The notes beneath the pieces are model-generated. The model saw nothing but the letters and a program-made list of their open reading frames with translations, made no database searches and was not told the origin of the DNA. The translations under genes and the position numbers were made by a program. This document shows, piece by piece, positions 49,508 through 58,008 of a stretch of 58,008 nucleotides of DNA. How positions within the stretch are numbered: position 1 is the first letter of the stretch; each line of letters starts with the position of its first letter. The stretch comes from Argonema antarcticum A004/B2 (lineage in GTDB: Bacteria; Cyanobacteriota; Cyanobacteriia; Cyanobacteriales; Aerosakkonemataceae). The stretch is from assembly GCF_023333585.1 (NCBI RefSeq), contig NZ_JAIQZN010000042.1, positions 1 through 58,008 of the forward strand, written 5' to 3'.

Positions 49508-49536
49508 CTGGAGAAACCGGGTTTCTGGGTATTCAG

Positions 49537-50388
49537 TCAACTCTGTGCTTGGCTACGCTTGATTAAAGAGTACAATTCTTGCTGCATCTGAGTACAAACT
49601 GTCTCGTAGCAGACATCAACATACTCGCGATCGCTTGCTGCATCCCTACCGTAACGTTCAAAAATAATCGGAGGACAAACACGAGTATGAATAGTTACAG
49701 GTAATGGAATATGAGGGAGAGGGCCGATCGCCAATCCCCAAGGCAATCCCAGATAAATCGGAAAGACAACTGGATCGATATCAAACAGCCAAGGCATTCC
49801 CCACTCGTGTAGCTGCTGCATTTGTTTGTAAATGTCGGTCAGAACTATCAAAGTATCGTGAGCGCCGTGGGAAATGACAGGCACAATTGGCACTTCCTCC
49901 CGCAACGCTAGCTTAATAAACCCTGTGCGTCCTGCAAAATAGATTCGATCGCGCAACTGATGCGGTCGAAAAACATCTTCCGCGCCACCGGGGTAAACTA
50001 GGACACTTGCTCCTTGGCGCAAAGCTGCGATCGCCATTTTAGGATGTGCCATAATAGCTCCCGCTTTTTCAGCCATTTGCGCGATCGGCAAAGAAACCTC
50101 CCACACACGGGGGTGCATCAGACCGTAGACAGGCCGTTCATACCCAAAACGTCGAAACCAGTCATACATCATCATAAACATATCTGGGGCAGCCAGTCCC
50201 CCATTATGGGAACCTACCAACAGAACTTTTTCGTGAGGTGGGATATTGTGCCAGCCGCCGGTTTGAACCCGAAAATAGTGGTGATACAGCCAGTCCCACA
50301 GTGGCATTAGAGATTCGATTACTTTTGGCTCTCGTCGATCTAAAGACCATCCCGGTCTGGCTTGAACGTTATTCTTTATACTCATCAA
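49537..50388 (-). CDS. Lysophospholipid acyltransferase-family protein
   Basis: 283 residues of the PlsC/MGAT-like acyltransferase type: LVGSHNGGLAAPDMFMMM (H...D motif region), VLVYPGGAEDVFRPHQ (the conserved PGG), FIKLALREEVPIVPVISHGA and PIYLGLPWGLAIGPLPHIPLP. Likely moves an acyl chain to a lysolipid or diacylglycerol-like acceptor at the membrane. The start ATG at 50388 gives MMSIKN; a second Met follows directly. Confidence 0.85.
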   Translation of the reverse strand: MMSIKNNVQARPGWSLDRREPKVIESLMPLWDWLYHHYFRVQTGGWHNIPPHEKVLLVGSHNGGLAAPDMFMMMYDWFRRFGYERPVYGLMHPRVWEVSLPIAQMAEKAGAIMAHPKMAIAALRQGASVLVYPGGAEDVFRPHQLRDRIYFAGRTGFIKLALREEVPIVPVISHGAHDTLIVLTDIYKQMQQLHEWGMPWLFDIDPVVFPIYLGLPWGLAIGPLPHIPLPVTIHTRVCPPIIFERYGRDAASDREYVDVCYETVCTQMQQELYSLIKRSQAQS

Positions 50389-50568
50389 GATATGGTAGCA
50401 GGATCGCTAAGACTAAGACAATATCGATGTTAGTACACCCGATCGTGAGTCTCAAATAAGATCGATCGTTGCTCAAATTTTAAAAGTCGATAATATAATT
50501 ATAGTCAAAGTCTAATCAAATCTTCAACAGTACCAGCACGAACTCTTTAATATTTGGGAATTTCAACA

Positions 50569-50931
50569 ATGAATAAACTACTCTTTTCCGGCGTGCTTAT
50601 AACTACGATTTTTTTGGTTCAATTTTCATCTTTTGCACAATCATTGCCCAGACTGCGGCGAAATATGAACTACGCACAAGCCAGGACTCTATTAATTCGA
50701 CGAGGCTGGCGACCTGTAGTTAATTCCGAACAAGTGAATAATCCAAATCGCAGCGGTGTGATTGATTATTTAATCAAAAAAGGCTATCCAGAAGTTGTCG
50801 ATTGTTCTGGAACTGGATTAGGGCTTTGTCTGTTTCAATTTAGGAATGCAAGAGGGCAAACTCTCTTTGTCTCAACGGCAAATAACCAGCCTAGACAAGA
50901 AAGCACAATCTATAACTGGAGGGTCGAGTAA
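50569..50931 (+). CDS. Small exported protein, unknown
   Basis: About 120 residues with a signal peptide (LLFSGVLITTIFLVQFSSFAQ) and a mature part RRNMNYAQARTLLIRRGWRPV, then VVDCSGTGLGLCLFQF and a RGQTLFVSTANN ending. The YAQARxxLIxxGW pattern recurs in small cyanobacterial and proteobacterial periplasmic proteins. ATG at 50569 follows an AAACA leader. Confidence 0.7.
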   Translation: MNKLLFSGVLITTIFLVQFSSFAQSLPRLRRNMNYAQARTLLIRRGWRPVVNSEQVNNPNRSGVIDYLIKKGYPEVVDCSGTGLGLCLFQFRNARGQTLFVSTANNQPRQESTIYNWRVE

Positions 50932-50947
50932 ACAGTTTTATTCAATC

Positions 50948-51637
50948 CTAAGAATTATCAATTGATTGGGTATCTAAAATTTCTCGGATTCTCTGCCGAA
51001 ATAATCGGACTGCACTTCTCTGTCCCCTTGTCCGACTTTGTTCGATGAAACTGGGAATTTCAGTAATTGGTAGAAAGGGAAATGCTAAACTGCGATCGCA
51101 CTGTTCGTATCCTCCCTCAACTCTTTGATAAACCAAAAGCGTTTTTTTAGTGTATCGCCACAGTTCGGGAACGCCTAAAGCGGAATAAAGGGTTTGTTTA
51201 TTAACAGAAGAACTGGTGTAATCTGATTCGATCGCCAAATCTGGTGGGGGATCGCTAGGAAGAATTATTTCCTCTCTTCCTCTAACTTGCGATTCGTTTT
51301 GAATGTAAAAACAGGAATCAGGTTCGATCGCGTTTGTTAAATCTTCCCGTTCCAGCGTTAGCGACCCAGCTTTCAGTACCTCAATACCGAGTTCGTCTGC
51401 AATTGCTTCTACAAAACTCTCTAGCAATCCCTTGGGAACTTCGTGTTCTAATAACGGCATTCTAATTTCCAACACTCCTCGATCGTAAGCAATTCTCCAA
51501 GCGCGATCGTCTCCTACTTCTGCCATCAATTTTTTGTAGGTTTCCCAGGTAACACCTTTCATCACCACTCTGGTTTCTTTGACGTCTGCGGGAACGGGTT
51601 GTTTGACTAAAGTTTTGTCTGTTGCTATCATATCCAC
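50948..51637 (-). CDS. Uma2-family protein, tandem copy 1
   Basis: 229 residues: VMKGVTWETYKKLMAEVGDD, YDRGVLEIRMPLLEHEVPKG, IEPDSCFYIQNESQVRGRE, PSDPPPDLAIESDYTSSSVN. Full PD-(D/E)XK-like core. Its 3' half is nearly identical in DNA to the next gene (51732-52412), while the middle differs more, as after gene conversion. Confidence 0.9.
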   Translation of the reverse strand: MDMIATDKTLVKQPVPADVKETRVVMKGVTWETYKKLMAEVGDDRAWRIAYDRGVLEIRMPLLEHEVPKGLLESFVEAIADELGIEVLKAGSLTLEREDLTNAIEPDSCFYIQNESQVRGREEIILPSDPPPDLAIESDYTSSSVNKQTLYSALGVPELWRYTKKTLLVYQRVEGGYEQCDRSLAFPFLPITEIPSFIEQSRTRGQRSAVRLFRQRIREILDTQSIDNS

Positions 51638-51731
51638 TGCTCTTTGTCACGAATTTGCTCATTACCATTTTATCGACGATCGCTCTTGACTTACTCTACC
51701 AAAAAGTTAGCGCTTTCCGACGAGTTAAATC

Positions 51732-52412
51732 CTAACTATTACCCATTGATTCACTATCCAAAATTTCTCGAATTCTCTGCCTAAACAACCGCACTGCACT
51801 TCTCTGTCCAATTGTCCGACTTTGTTCGATGAAACTGGGAATTTCAGTAATTGGTAGAAAGGGAAATGCTAAACTGCGATCGCACTGTTCGTATCCTCCC
51901 TCAACTCTTTGATAAACCAAAAGCGTTTTTTTAGTGTATCGCCACAGTTCGGGAACGCCTAAAGCGGAATAAAGGGTTTGTTTATTAACAGAAGAACTGG
52001 TGTAATCTGATTCTACTGCTAAATCTGGTGGCGGATCTTCTGGTAAGTTAATTTTCCTCCCCCTCACCAATCCTTCATTCTGAATATAAAAACAAGTGTC
52101 TGGTTCCACAGCACGAGTTAAGTCTTCTCGGTCTAGGGTTAAAGACCCTAACTTTCTCACTTCGATACCGAGTTCGTCTGCAATTGCTTCGACAAAACTT
52201 TCTATCAAACCTTTGGGTTCTTCGTGTTCTTCTAGTGGCATTCTAATTTCCAATACTCCTCGATCGTAAGCAATTCTCCAAGCGCGATCGTCTCCTACTT
52301 CTGCCATCAATTTTTTGTAGGTTTCCCAGCTAACGCCTTTCATCACCACTCTGGTTTCTTTGACGTCTGCGGGAACGGGTTGTTCGACTAAAGTTTTGTC
52401 TGTTGTTACCAT
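51732..52412 (-). CDS. Uma2-family protein, tandem copy 2
   Basis: 226 residues, same family and orientation as the preceding gene: VMKGVSWETYKKLMAEVGDD, MPLEEHEEPKGLIESFVEAI, PEDPPPDLAVESDYTSSSVN. Product differs from copy 1 mainly in the centre (around residues 85-130). Tandem duplication with later homogenisation. Confidence 0.9.
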   Translation of the reverse strand: MVTTDKTLVEQPVPADVKETRVVMKGVSWETYKKLMAEVGDDRAWRIAYDRGVLEIRMPLEEHEEPKGLIESFVEAIADELGIEVRKLGSLTLDREDLTRAVEPDTCFYIQNEGLVRGRKINLPEDPPPDLAVESDYTSSSVNKQTLYSALGVPELWRYTKKTLLVYQRVEGGYEQCDRSLAFPFLPITEIPSFIEQSRTIGQRSAVRLFRQRIREILDSESMGNS

Positions 52413-52564
52413 ATCGACTACCCTACTTATTCTTTTAGATAGTTTGCTCTCCTGTTTCTGATTCAGGAATTAGACACCACAGGACTAGAAACCCGGTTTC
52501 TTGGTAGATCTTTAAGTGTGAAACCCACTATTTTTCAGACAAACCGGGTTTATTGGCCTAATTG

Positions 52565-52798
52565 CTATGATTTTAGCCGATCGATCGCATCCTGAAACTC
52601 TGCCAAAGATCCGATTGTAACTGCTTGCCTGTGCAAGGTTTTCAGTTGTTCGACATCCTCAATTTGATTAATTTCCTGCACCAATTCCCCAGGTAGATCT
52701 TCAAATCGAATCTGGAGGACATCAATTATATCCTCCCGACCCTTTTCTATCATTCCTTCTTCGCGAGCTAAACGCTCAATACTGGTAACGTAACGCAT
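52565..52798 (-). CDS. DUF4351-like C-terminal fragment of an Rpn-type protein
   Basis: 77 residues: RLAREEGMIEKGREDIIDVL, then QIRFEDLPGELVQEINQIED and LKTLHRQAVTIGSLAEFQDA, matching the C-terminal tail of Rpn/PD-(D/E)XK transposase-like proteins. The N-terminal nuclease part is missing, so it is probably a remnant, although the small frame is intact. Confidence 0.7.
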   Translation of the reverse strand: MRYVTSIERLAREEGMIEKGREDIIDVLQIRFEDLPGELVQEINQIEDVEQLKTLHRQAVTIGSLAEFQDAIDRLKS

Positions 52799-52840
52799 TT
52801 TATTTGTCTCCTCGTAACTATTTATTTCTTGTCGGAACTC

Positions 52841-52993
52841 AGTGGTCAGTGGTCATTGGTCATTGGTCAGTTGTCAGTTGTCAGTTGTCAGTTGTCAGTT
52901 GTCAGTTGTCAGTTGTCAGTTGTCAGTTGTCAGTTGTCAGTTGTCATTAATTATTTTTTGACTTTTGACTTTTGACTTTTGACTTTTGACTTT
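52841..52993. repeat. Heptamer tandem repeats
   Basis: Runs of GTTGTCA (about ten copies) followed by CTTTTGA (several copies), flanked by GGTCAGTGGTCATTG. Simple cyanobacterial heptamer repeat tract between the Rpn-like remnant and codB. Confidence 0.95.
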
Positions 52994-52994
52994 T

Positions 52995-54275
52995 CTAGCC
53001 CCTCTTCCCTCTTCCGATGATTTTGCTGAGAACAAAGTAAAGCATGACTGCGGCAATGAAGCCGTTAATTGGCTTAATGCCGGGATAGAAATAAGCGATC
53101 GCGCACGCGAGCGGATAGGTAATAATACCAGCCCAGTTAAACGCGGGTTGCCGTGCTTCTGGGGAAGGAAACTGCCCCCGATGCACCAGCCAGTAATCGG
53201 ACACGATCGCGCCGCCTAGAGGTGGAATGAAAGTACCGAGCAGTTTTAGATAAGGAAGCAGCATAATATAAATGCCACCCCAAGCTAGAACTAACGCTAC
53301 TGTCGCACCGCCCAAAGCAAAAATAATCCACTTATTAATGCGGAATATTTGAGATCCTGCCACAGAGAAAGCGTCAATGGTGTTAGCTTGCGTTGTCCAC
53401 ATATTGAGTAACAACAACAACAAACCCCAAAATAGCAATCCCTCCTGCGCTAGAGCCTGCACAACATCTTCGTTGGCGTAAAGCAGGGAACTGAAGGCCC
53501 CGCAGATGATAAAAAAGCCATTGACAAAGAAAAAGGCAGCTAAGGTCGTAATTAGAGTCGTGCTTCCTGTCTTGGTAAGGTGACGATTGTTGGTGGCTTG
53601 AGTAGCGTTTGAAATCAAGGTGCCGACGACGATTGTCAATGCTTCGCCCCACGCTAATTGTTGTGTTGGTTGAATTGCTTGCAAACCCTCAAAACCGCCT
53701 AATTTGCTCATGGCGATCGCTAAAATCCAGAACATCAGGAAAAGCATTGTGGAAACGGCAAAGCGGCTAAGCCAATCTATAAACCGATAACCAAAATAGG
53801 CGGTAGCGCAGCATAAATAGGTACAAACCAGAATAGTCAGCCAATTCAAGTAAACAGGCACATCCATCAACTTATTTAGCGAATCGGCAATTAGGGCTGA
53901 ACCCCAGCCATACCAGCTAATTTGGATAAAACTCAGGATGAAGTCAACCCAGCGCGAACCGACATTACCGAAACTGAACCGGGCCATGAGGACTGTGCTG
54001 AGTCCGCTTTTGGCGGCAATGTAACTGAGTCCGGCGGTGTAGCTACCCAGAATTAAGTTACCCAGAATAATCAAGCCAACCAGATCGGGCCAAAAGCGAA
54101 ATGCTGGGCTAACCAAACCTCCCGCAAACAATGTGCCACAGGAAAGGGTAAAACCGATTAGCAAAGGTGCCAGCGATCGCATGGACTTACGCGCATTCGC
54201 ACGAACGGCACTCAGGGTGTAGTCTTCACTGACTGGCGTGAGTGTACTAAACTCTGGTTCTGATGTTGTATTCAT
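52995..54275 (-). CDS. codB: Cytosine/purine permease (NCS1 family)
   Basis: 426 residues with about twelve hydrophobic segments. NCS1/CodB features: LLIGFTLSCGTLFAGGLVSP, LIILGNLILGSYTAGLSYIAA, LMARFSFGNVGSRWVDFILS, QISWYGWGSALIADSLNKL, and a late IPPLGGAIVSDYWLVHRGQF. Imports cytosine or related bases with a cation. No deaminase gene is beside it, so the substrate is inferred from similarity. Confidence 0.85.
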   Translation of the reverse strand: MNTTSEPEFSTLTPVSEDYTLSAVRANARKSMRSLAPLLIGFTLSCGTLFAGGLVSPAFRFWPDLVGLIILGNLILGSYTAGLSYIAAKSGLSTVLMARFSFGNVGSRWVDFILSFIQISWYGWGSALIADSLNKLMDVPVYLNWLTILVCTYLCCATAYFGYRFIDWLSRFAVSTMLFLMFWILAIAMSKLGGFEGLQAIQPTQQLAWGEALTIVVGTLISNATQATNNRHLTKTGSTTLITTLAAFFFVNGFFIICGAFSSLLYANEDVVQALAQEGLLFWGLLLLLLNMWTTQANTIDAFSVAGSQIFRINKWIIFALGGATVALVLAWGGIYIMLLPYLKLLGTFIPPLGGAIVSDYWLVHRGQFPSPEARQPAFNWAGIITYPLACAIAYFYPGIKPINGFIAAVMLYFVLSKIIGRGKRG

Positions 54276-55026
54276 AAAGCTTTGACATAGTTATTTTGAG
54301 CGCAATTGCATTAGATTCTGAGTAGAGAATTCTATCACAGTAATGTCAGCACTTAAAGCCTTACGCTTTAAATGAGATATAGCAACTTTAGGGCGATTAA
54401 GGCAACTCCAACTGTTACCTTTAGTCCATAATCCCTTACTTCGTCAAGCTTTTTCCTCTTCCCTCTTCCCTAGTCCCTAGCCCCTAGTCCCTAGCTATAT
54501 ATAGCAGTTGCCAAGGCGATTAGGACAGTATTAAAGGCGCAAAGCAAGGCTGGGACTCTGTTTGTACTAAAGCCGAAGCACTTTGCTATACGAACTCTCC
54601 CGGTGCGCGGTTACCTACAGACTTCCCAAACAACTTCTGGAAAGCTTTGTAGGAAAGCTTATAAATGATTGCTGGGTCGTAAGTTTCTAGATACGACTTA
54701 AGTTTTAAATCGAAAAAAGTTTAGAAATATACCTATCTAGTTAAAAATCAAAGCGAACAAAAACGCCTTGAAAACTTTTTGGTGTGGTTATATCTCTAGT
54801 CGTACTCAATTGTAGGTCGTGGCGATCGCATACTGTCAGCACAGTTAATCAGCTTATGGTTGGATAAACAACCACATTTTCAGCAGCTTTTGAGAAGTGC
54901 GTAGAAATACATCTAAAGAAATACTTAAAAATAAGCCGTAGGGTCAATGCAGAAAATTTGTCATCCACCTTAAGGTTAAAAAGTTCCTTTTAAAGGTGCC
55001 TTGATTATTCTAAGCGAGAGAGGTTG
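54276..55026. other. 750-base gap with repeat copy and promoter side
   Basis: No gene. It contains the second copy of the dispersed repeat (54379-54499), listed separately. The stretch 54700-55000 is AT-rich and probably holds the promoter of the histidine kinase. Confidence 0.5.
54379..54499. repeat. Dispersed intergenic repeat, copy 2
   Basis: Same orientation and content as 551-678 (ATAGCAAC to CTAGCTATA, with GGGCGATTAAG and CAACTCCAACTGTTAC). Confidence 0.7.
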
Positions 55027-57270
55027 ATGTTGAATCTAACACGCTTCCAGATTAAGCGCTACGGCGTAGCGGTGGTGGCTGTTGTGCTGGCGCTGCTGCT
55101 GATGCTGCTGCTAGACCCCTGGTTAGCGATCGCAAAAACCCCTTTTCTACTGTTTTTTGGCGCTGTAATGGTAAGCGCCTGGTATGGTGGTCTGGGGCCT
55201 GGACTGCTAGCCACCTTTTTGTCCGCTCTGCTTAGCTCTTACTTCTTTTTATCTCCCACCTATTCCCTGGATCTCGATCTGAGCAGCCGCACGCTGTTGC
55301 TCCTGTTCGTGTTACAGGGAATACTTGTCAGCATACTGTGTAAGCAGCTACAAACTACCAATCGGCGACTAGCAGCGAACCTGATCAAGCTAAAGGCAAG
55401 TGAGGAACGGTATCGTCGCCTCGTGGATACCGCCAACGAAGGCATCTGGACAATAAATGCAGAAGGACAGATAGACTACGTTAATCGGCGGATGGCTGAA
55501 ATGCTAGGTTATAGCGTCGAAGAAATACTCGATCGCCATATTTTGAAGTTTATGGACGAAGTTTCCCGCAGCTTATGGCAACCTAAGCATGACGTCATAG
55601 CGCAAAATCACTTGCGATTTCGTCGCAAAGATGGTACAAATCTTGAGGCAATAGTCTCTACAAATCCAATTCTGACCGAAAAGGGAAAGTTCCTGGGCAC
55701 ACTCGCGACGATCGCAGATGTGACGGAGCGCAAGCAAGCAGAAGAGGCGCTGCGGGAGAGTCAACAGCTCTTTGAGAGTTTCATGAGCAACAGCCCAACA
55801 ACTGCCTATATCAAAGACGAAAATGGCAGCTTCATCTACGTCAACCGACGATGTGAGCGTCTGTTTAATAGAAAGCTAGCTGATTGGGTAGGAAAGACAG
55901 ATTTCGACTTATTTCCAGCAGAGGCAGCAAAGCAGTGGCGCGATAATGACTTAGCTGTCCTCACTATGGGTAAAACGGTAGAGGTGCTGGAGACTGTTCC
56001 CCATGATGATGGGGAACATTATTGGATGTCCTTCAAGTTCCCCCTGGAACAAGCCTCTGGGCGAAAGCTTCTAGCAGGAATGTCGCTGGATATCACCTCT
56101 AGCAAGCGTGCGGAAGCGGCACTGCGCCAAAGCGAGGAACGCTACCGCACTCTGGTAGCGGCGCTAACCTCAGTGGTGTGGACAACAGACGCTGAAGGCG
56201 CATTCATTACCCCGCAGCCTTCTTGGTCAGCGTACACGGGTCAAAGCTGGCCGGAACAGGCCGGATGGGGCTGGGCCCAAGCACTACACCCAGACGATCG
56301 CGAACAGGTGAAGGAGGTCTGGACGCGATCGCTGCTTCACAGGACAATATACGAATCGGAGGCACGAATTTGGCACGCCAAGAGCGGAAAGTATCGTTAT
56401 TATGTAGCTCGCGCCGTGCCGCTGCTGAACCCGGACGGTACGGTGCGCGAGTGGGTGGGAACGATTACAGATATAGACGATCGCAAAAACGCTGAAGCAG
56501 AAATCAAACAGCTCACCGAAACTCTTGAATTGCGAGTTCAAGAACGTACATCACAATTGGAAGCAGCCAACAAAGAACTTGAATCCTTCTCCTACTCAGT
56601 CTCCCACGACCTGCGTGCGCCACTTCGCCATATTAGCGGTTTCGTAGACTTACTCCAGAAACGGATCGGCTCAACAAAAACTTTAGATGAAACCAGTCAC
56701 CGTTATCTAAAAACCATAGCGGAAACTTCTAAAAAAGCAGGAATGCTGATCGATGACTTGTTAGCTTTTTCCCGCATGGGTAGCACAGAAATGCGCTACA
56801 CATTTATTGATATGAATCAACTGGCTCGAGAAGTTCAACGCGACATGGAGATGGAAATTAACGGACGCACCATTATTTGGCAATTTGAGAAATTACCTGA
56901 AGTACAGGGCGACCTTTCTATGTTGCGCCTGGTATGGCAGAATTTGATTGGCAATGCTGTCAAATACACCCAGACACGCGCTCAAGCTGAAATTCAAATT
57001 GACAGCACCAGTAACGAACATGAGGTCGTCTTCTTCATCAGGGATAATGGCGTAGGATTTGATATGCGATACTTACACAAACTTTTCGGCGTGTTTCAAC
57101 GCCTGCACAGTGTCGAACAGTTTGAGGGAACTGGCATCGGACTAGCCAACGTCCGGCGAATTATCCATCGTCATAGAGGTCGAACCTGGGCAGAAGGCGC
57201 AGAAGAAGAAGGTGCTACCTTTTACTTTTCATTGCCTAAGCTTCCAGACAAGGAGGCAAAATGGAATTAA
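55027..57270 (+). CDS. DUF4118/three-PAS sensor histidine kinase
   Basis: About 747 residues. N-terminal membrane helices (VVAVVLALLLMLLLDPWLAI; LLLFVLQGILVSIL) form a DUF4118-type sensor, followed by three PAS domains (about residues 125-240, 245-355, 370-495). Then HisKA with the phospho-His in SYSVSHDLRAPLRHISGF (about 520) and the ATPase with WQNLIGNAVKYTQ, RDNGVGFDMRYLHKLFGVF and GTGIGLANVRRII. The ATG at 55027 is preferred over the TTG at 55024. Its stop overlaps the response regulator, so the pair is co-expressed. Confidence 0.93.
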   Translation: MLNLTRFQIKRYGVAVVAVVLALLLMLLLDPWLAIAKTPFLLFFGAVMVSAWYGGLGPGLLATFLSALLSSYFFLSPTYSLDLDLSSRTLLLLFVLQGILVSILCKQLQTTNRRLAANLIKLKASEERYRRLVDTANEGIWTINAEGQIDYVNRRMAEMLGYSVEEILDRHILKFMDEVSRSLWQPKHDVIAQNHLRFRRKDGTNLEAIVSTNPILTEKGKFLGTLATIADVTERKQAEEALRESQQLFESFMSNSPTTAYIKDENGSFIYVNRRCERLFNRKLADWVGKTDFDLFPAEAAKQWRDNDLAVLTMGKTVEVLETVPHDDGEHYWMSFKFPLEQASGRKLLAGMSLDITSSKRAEAALRQSEERYRTLVAALTSVVWTTDAEGAFITPQPSWSAYTGQSWPEQAGWGWAQALHPDDREQVKEVWTRSLLHRTIYESEARIWHAKSGKYRYYVARAVPLLNPDGTVREWVGTITDIDDRKNAEAEIKQLTETLELRVQERTSQLEAANKELESFSYSVSHDLRAPLRHISGFVDLLQKRIGSTKTLDETSHRYLKTIAETSKKAGMLIDDLLAFSRMGSTEMRYTFIDMNQLAREVQRDMEMEINGRTIIWQFEKLPEVQGDLSMLRLVWQNLIGNAVKYTQTRAQAEIQIDSTSNEHEVVFFIRDNGVGFDMRYLHKLFGVFQRLHSVEQFEGTGIGLANVRRIIHRHRGRTWAEGAEEEGATFYFSLPKLPDKEAKWN

Positions 57271-57734
57271 AGCGAATTCTGCTAGTTGAAGACAGTCCGC
57301 ACGATGTCGAGTTAACCTTGGCAGCACTGGCTGAAAATCATCTAGCAAACGAAGTCGTGGTAGTGCGCGACGGCGAAGAAGCGCTAGATTATCTTTATCG
57401 ACGCGGTATTTTTAAGCTGCGGATGGAAGGCAATCCTGTTGTAGTGTTGCTCGATTTGAAATTGCCCAAAGTCGATGGACTAGAAGTTCTAGCACAATTA
57501 AAGTCTGATTCTGGTTTGAGAAAAGTTCCAGTAGTGATGCTGACTTCTTCACGGGAGGAACAAGATCTGATCGTAAGCTACGATTTAGGAGTGAATGCTT
57601 ATGTGGTAAAACCAGTAGATTTCCATGAATTTGTCAGCGTTATCAAGGAAGTAGGGCTTTTCTGGGCTGTGGTAAATCAGCCGCCACCCGGTTCCTTGCC
57701 TCCCATAGCCAGCGGTCAGCAAGTAAGAGCGTGA
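57261..57734 (+). CDS. Rcp1-type response regulator
   Basis: 157 residues, a lone receiver domain: ILLVEDSPHDVELTLAALAE (acidic pair), VVVLLDLKLPKVDGLEVLAQ (phospho-Asp), VVMLTSSREEQDLIVSYDLG and NAYVVKPVDFHEF (Lys). No output domain, as in Rcp1-type partners of cyanobacterial phytochromes and PAS kinases. Overlaps the kinase gene by 10 bases. Followed directly by the inverted tnpB. Confidence 0.95.
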   Translation: MELKRILLVEDSPHDVELTLAALAENHLANEVVVVRDGEEALDYLYRRGIFKLRMEGNPVVVLLDLKLPKVDGLEVLAQLKSDSGLRKVPVVMLTSSREEQDLIVSYDLGVNAYVVKPVDFHEFVSVIKEVGLFWAVVNQPPPGSLPPIASGQQVRA

Positions 57735-57744
57735 ACTACCCAAA

Positions 57745-58008
57745 CTAAATCGAAGCGATTATAGTGTGGGCTTCTAACATCACAGAAGAATGCCTCAGAA
57801 CGGACTTGCGTCCAATCTTTGGTCTTACTCCCCCTCCGTTAGCAAAAACGGCTGTTCCATCCGTCTGTAGTATTCTGATGCCTTCCGCTCTAATATTTGT
57901 GGCGGCATTACCATCACGGTCGTGACGAATTCCGCAATTAGGACAAGTCCACTCCCTAACATCAAGCGGTAACTTATCAATCTGGTAATAGCAATTAGAG
58001 CAGAGCTT
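57745..58008 (-). CDS. tnpB: TnpB C-terminal part, inverted relative to left copy
   Basis: The last 264 bases encode, on the minus strand, the zinc ribbon and RuvC-III of a canonical TnpB (CSNC, CPNCG, HDRDGNAATNI) up to the stop at 57745. The gene is cut by the window edge. It matches the left-edge copy at about 93 percent by my count and ends with the same AHTIIASI. Only 10 bases separate it from the response regulator stop. Confidence 0.9.
   Translation of the reverse strand, partial: KLCSNCYYQIDKLPLDVREWTCPNCGIRHDRDGNAATNIRAEGIRILQTDGTAVFANGGGVRPKIGRKSVLRHSSVMLEAHTIIASI

Overview
The window reads as chromosomal DNA of a filamentous cyanobacterium, most like the Oscillatoriales (Microcoleus/Oscillatoria type). 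The reasons are very frequent HIP1 octamers (GCGATCGC), heptamer tandem repeats of the CCCCAAT type, many Uma2 and DUF29 genes, a CCG-type LanM, and dense small inverted-repeat elements. No rRNA or tRNA gene was seen. Everything below comes from reading the sequence by eye; family names rest on remembered motifs, not on searches.

Layout. 1-0.5 kb: C-terminal part of a canonical tnpB. 0.9-8.0 kb: a CHASE2-GGDEF-EAL signalling protein, a secreted repeat-type protein, a large LanM lanthipeptide synthetase with a lone CRISPR-type repeat just before its start codon, and a small coiled-coil protein. 8.1-9.9 kb: a complete IS200/IS605 element (tnpA+tnpB) that has cut off the toxin gene of a small toxin-antitoxin pair. 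10.2-13.2 kb: a CRISPR array of 42 identical 37-base repeats and 41 spacers, transcribed on the minus strand from a leader next to cas2. 13.5-26.4 kb: a full type I-D cas locus on the minus strand (cas3, cas10d, csc2, csc1, cas6, cas4, cas1, cas2). Between cas3 and cas10d lie a small winged-helix-like gene, an unknown 139-residue gene and a MntA/HepT (MNT-HEPN) pair whose hepT frame overlaps cas10d. A divergent WYL-type regulator follows at 26.7 kb.

The most interesting stretch is 23.2-23.9 kb. Beside the end of cas3 there is a one-spacer pseudo-array (two degenerate copies of the array repeat, both ending in the crRNA handle ATTGAAAC). Its spacer resembles a site about 500 bases away, at the putative promoter of the orf139-mntA-hepT-cas10d operon. 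This is the geometry of crRNA-like guides that turn a Cascade complex on a cas or toxin promoter (CreA/CreR type), and I propose it as a candidate for a type I-D system carrying an embedded MNT-HEPN module.

27.6-39.4 kb is ordinary to mildly accessory: hypothetical, AIM24-like, ArsC-like, HdeD-like, CapA-like, a DUF4336 remnant, agmatinase, Uma2/DUF29 genes bracketed by two inverted 107-base MITEs, antitoxin-like regulators and threonine deaminase. 39.5-42.4 kb holds a DUF2290 gene with a NERD-like/UvrD helicase, a likely two-gene defence module. 42.7-52.8 kb carries an XRE/ImmA-like pair, two paralogous coiled-coil proteins, three more Uma2 genes, a KTSC-domain protein and an acyltransferase. 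53-57.7 kb has a cytosine-permease-type transporter and a three-PAS histidine kinase overlapping an Rcp1-type response regulator. The window ends in a second canonical tnpB fragment, inverted relative to the first.
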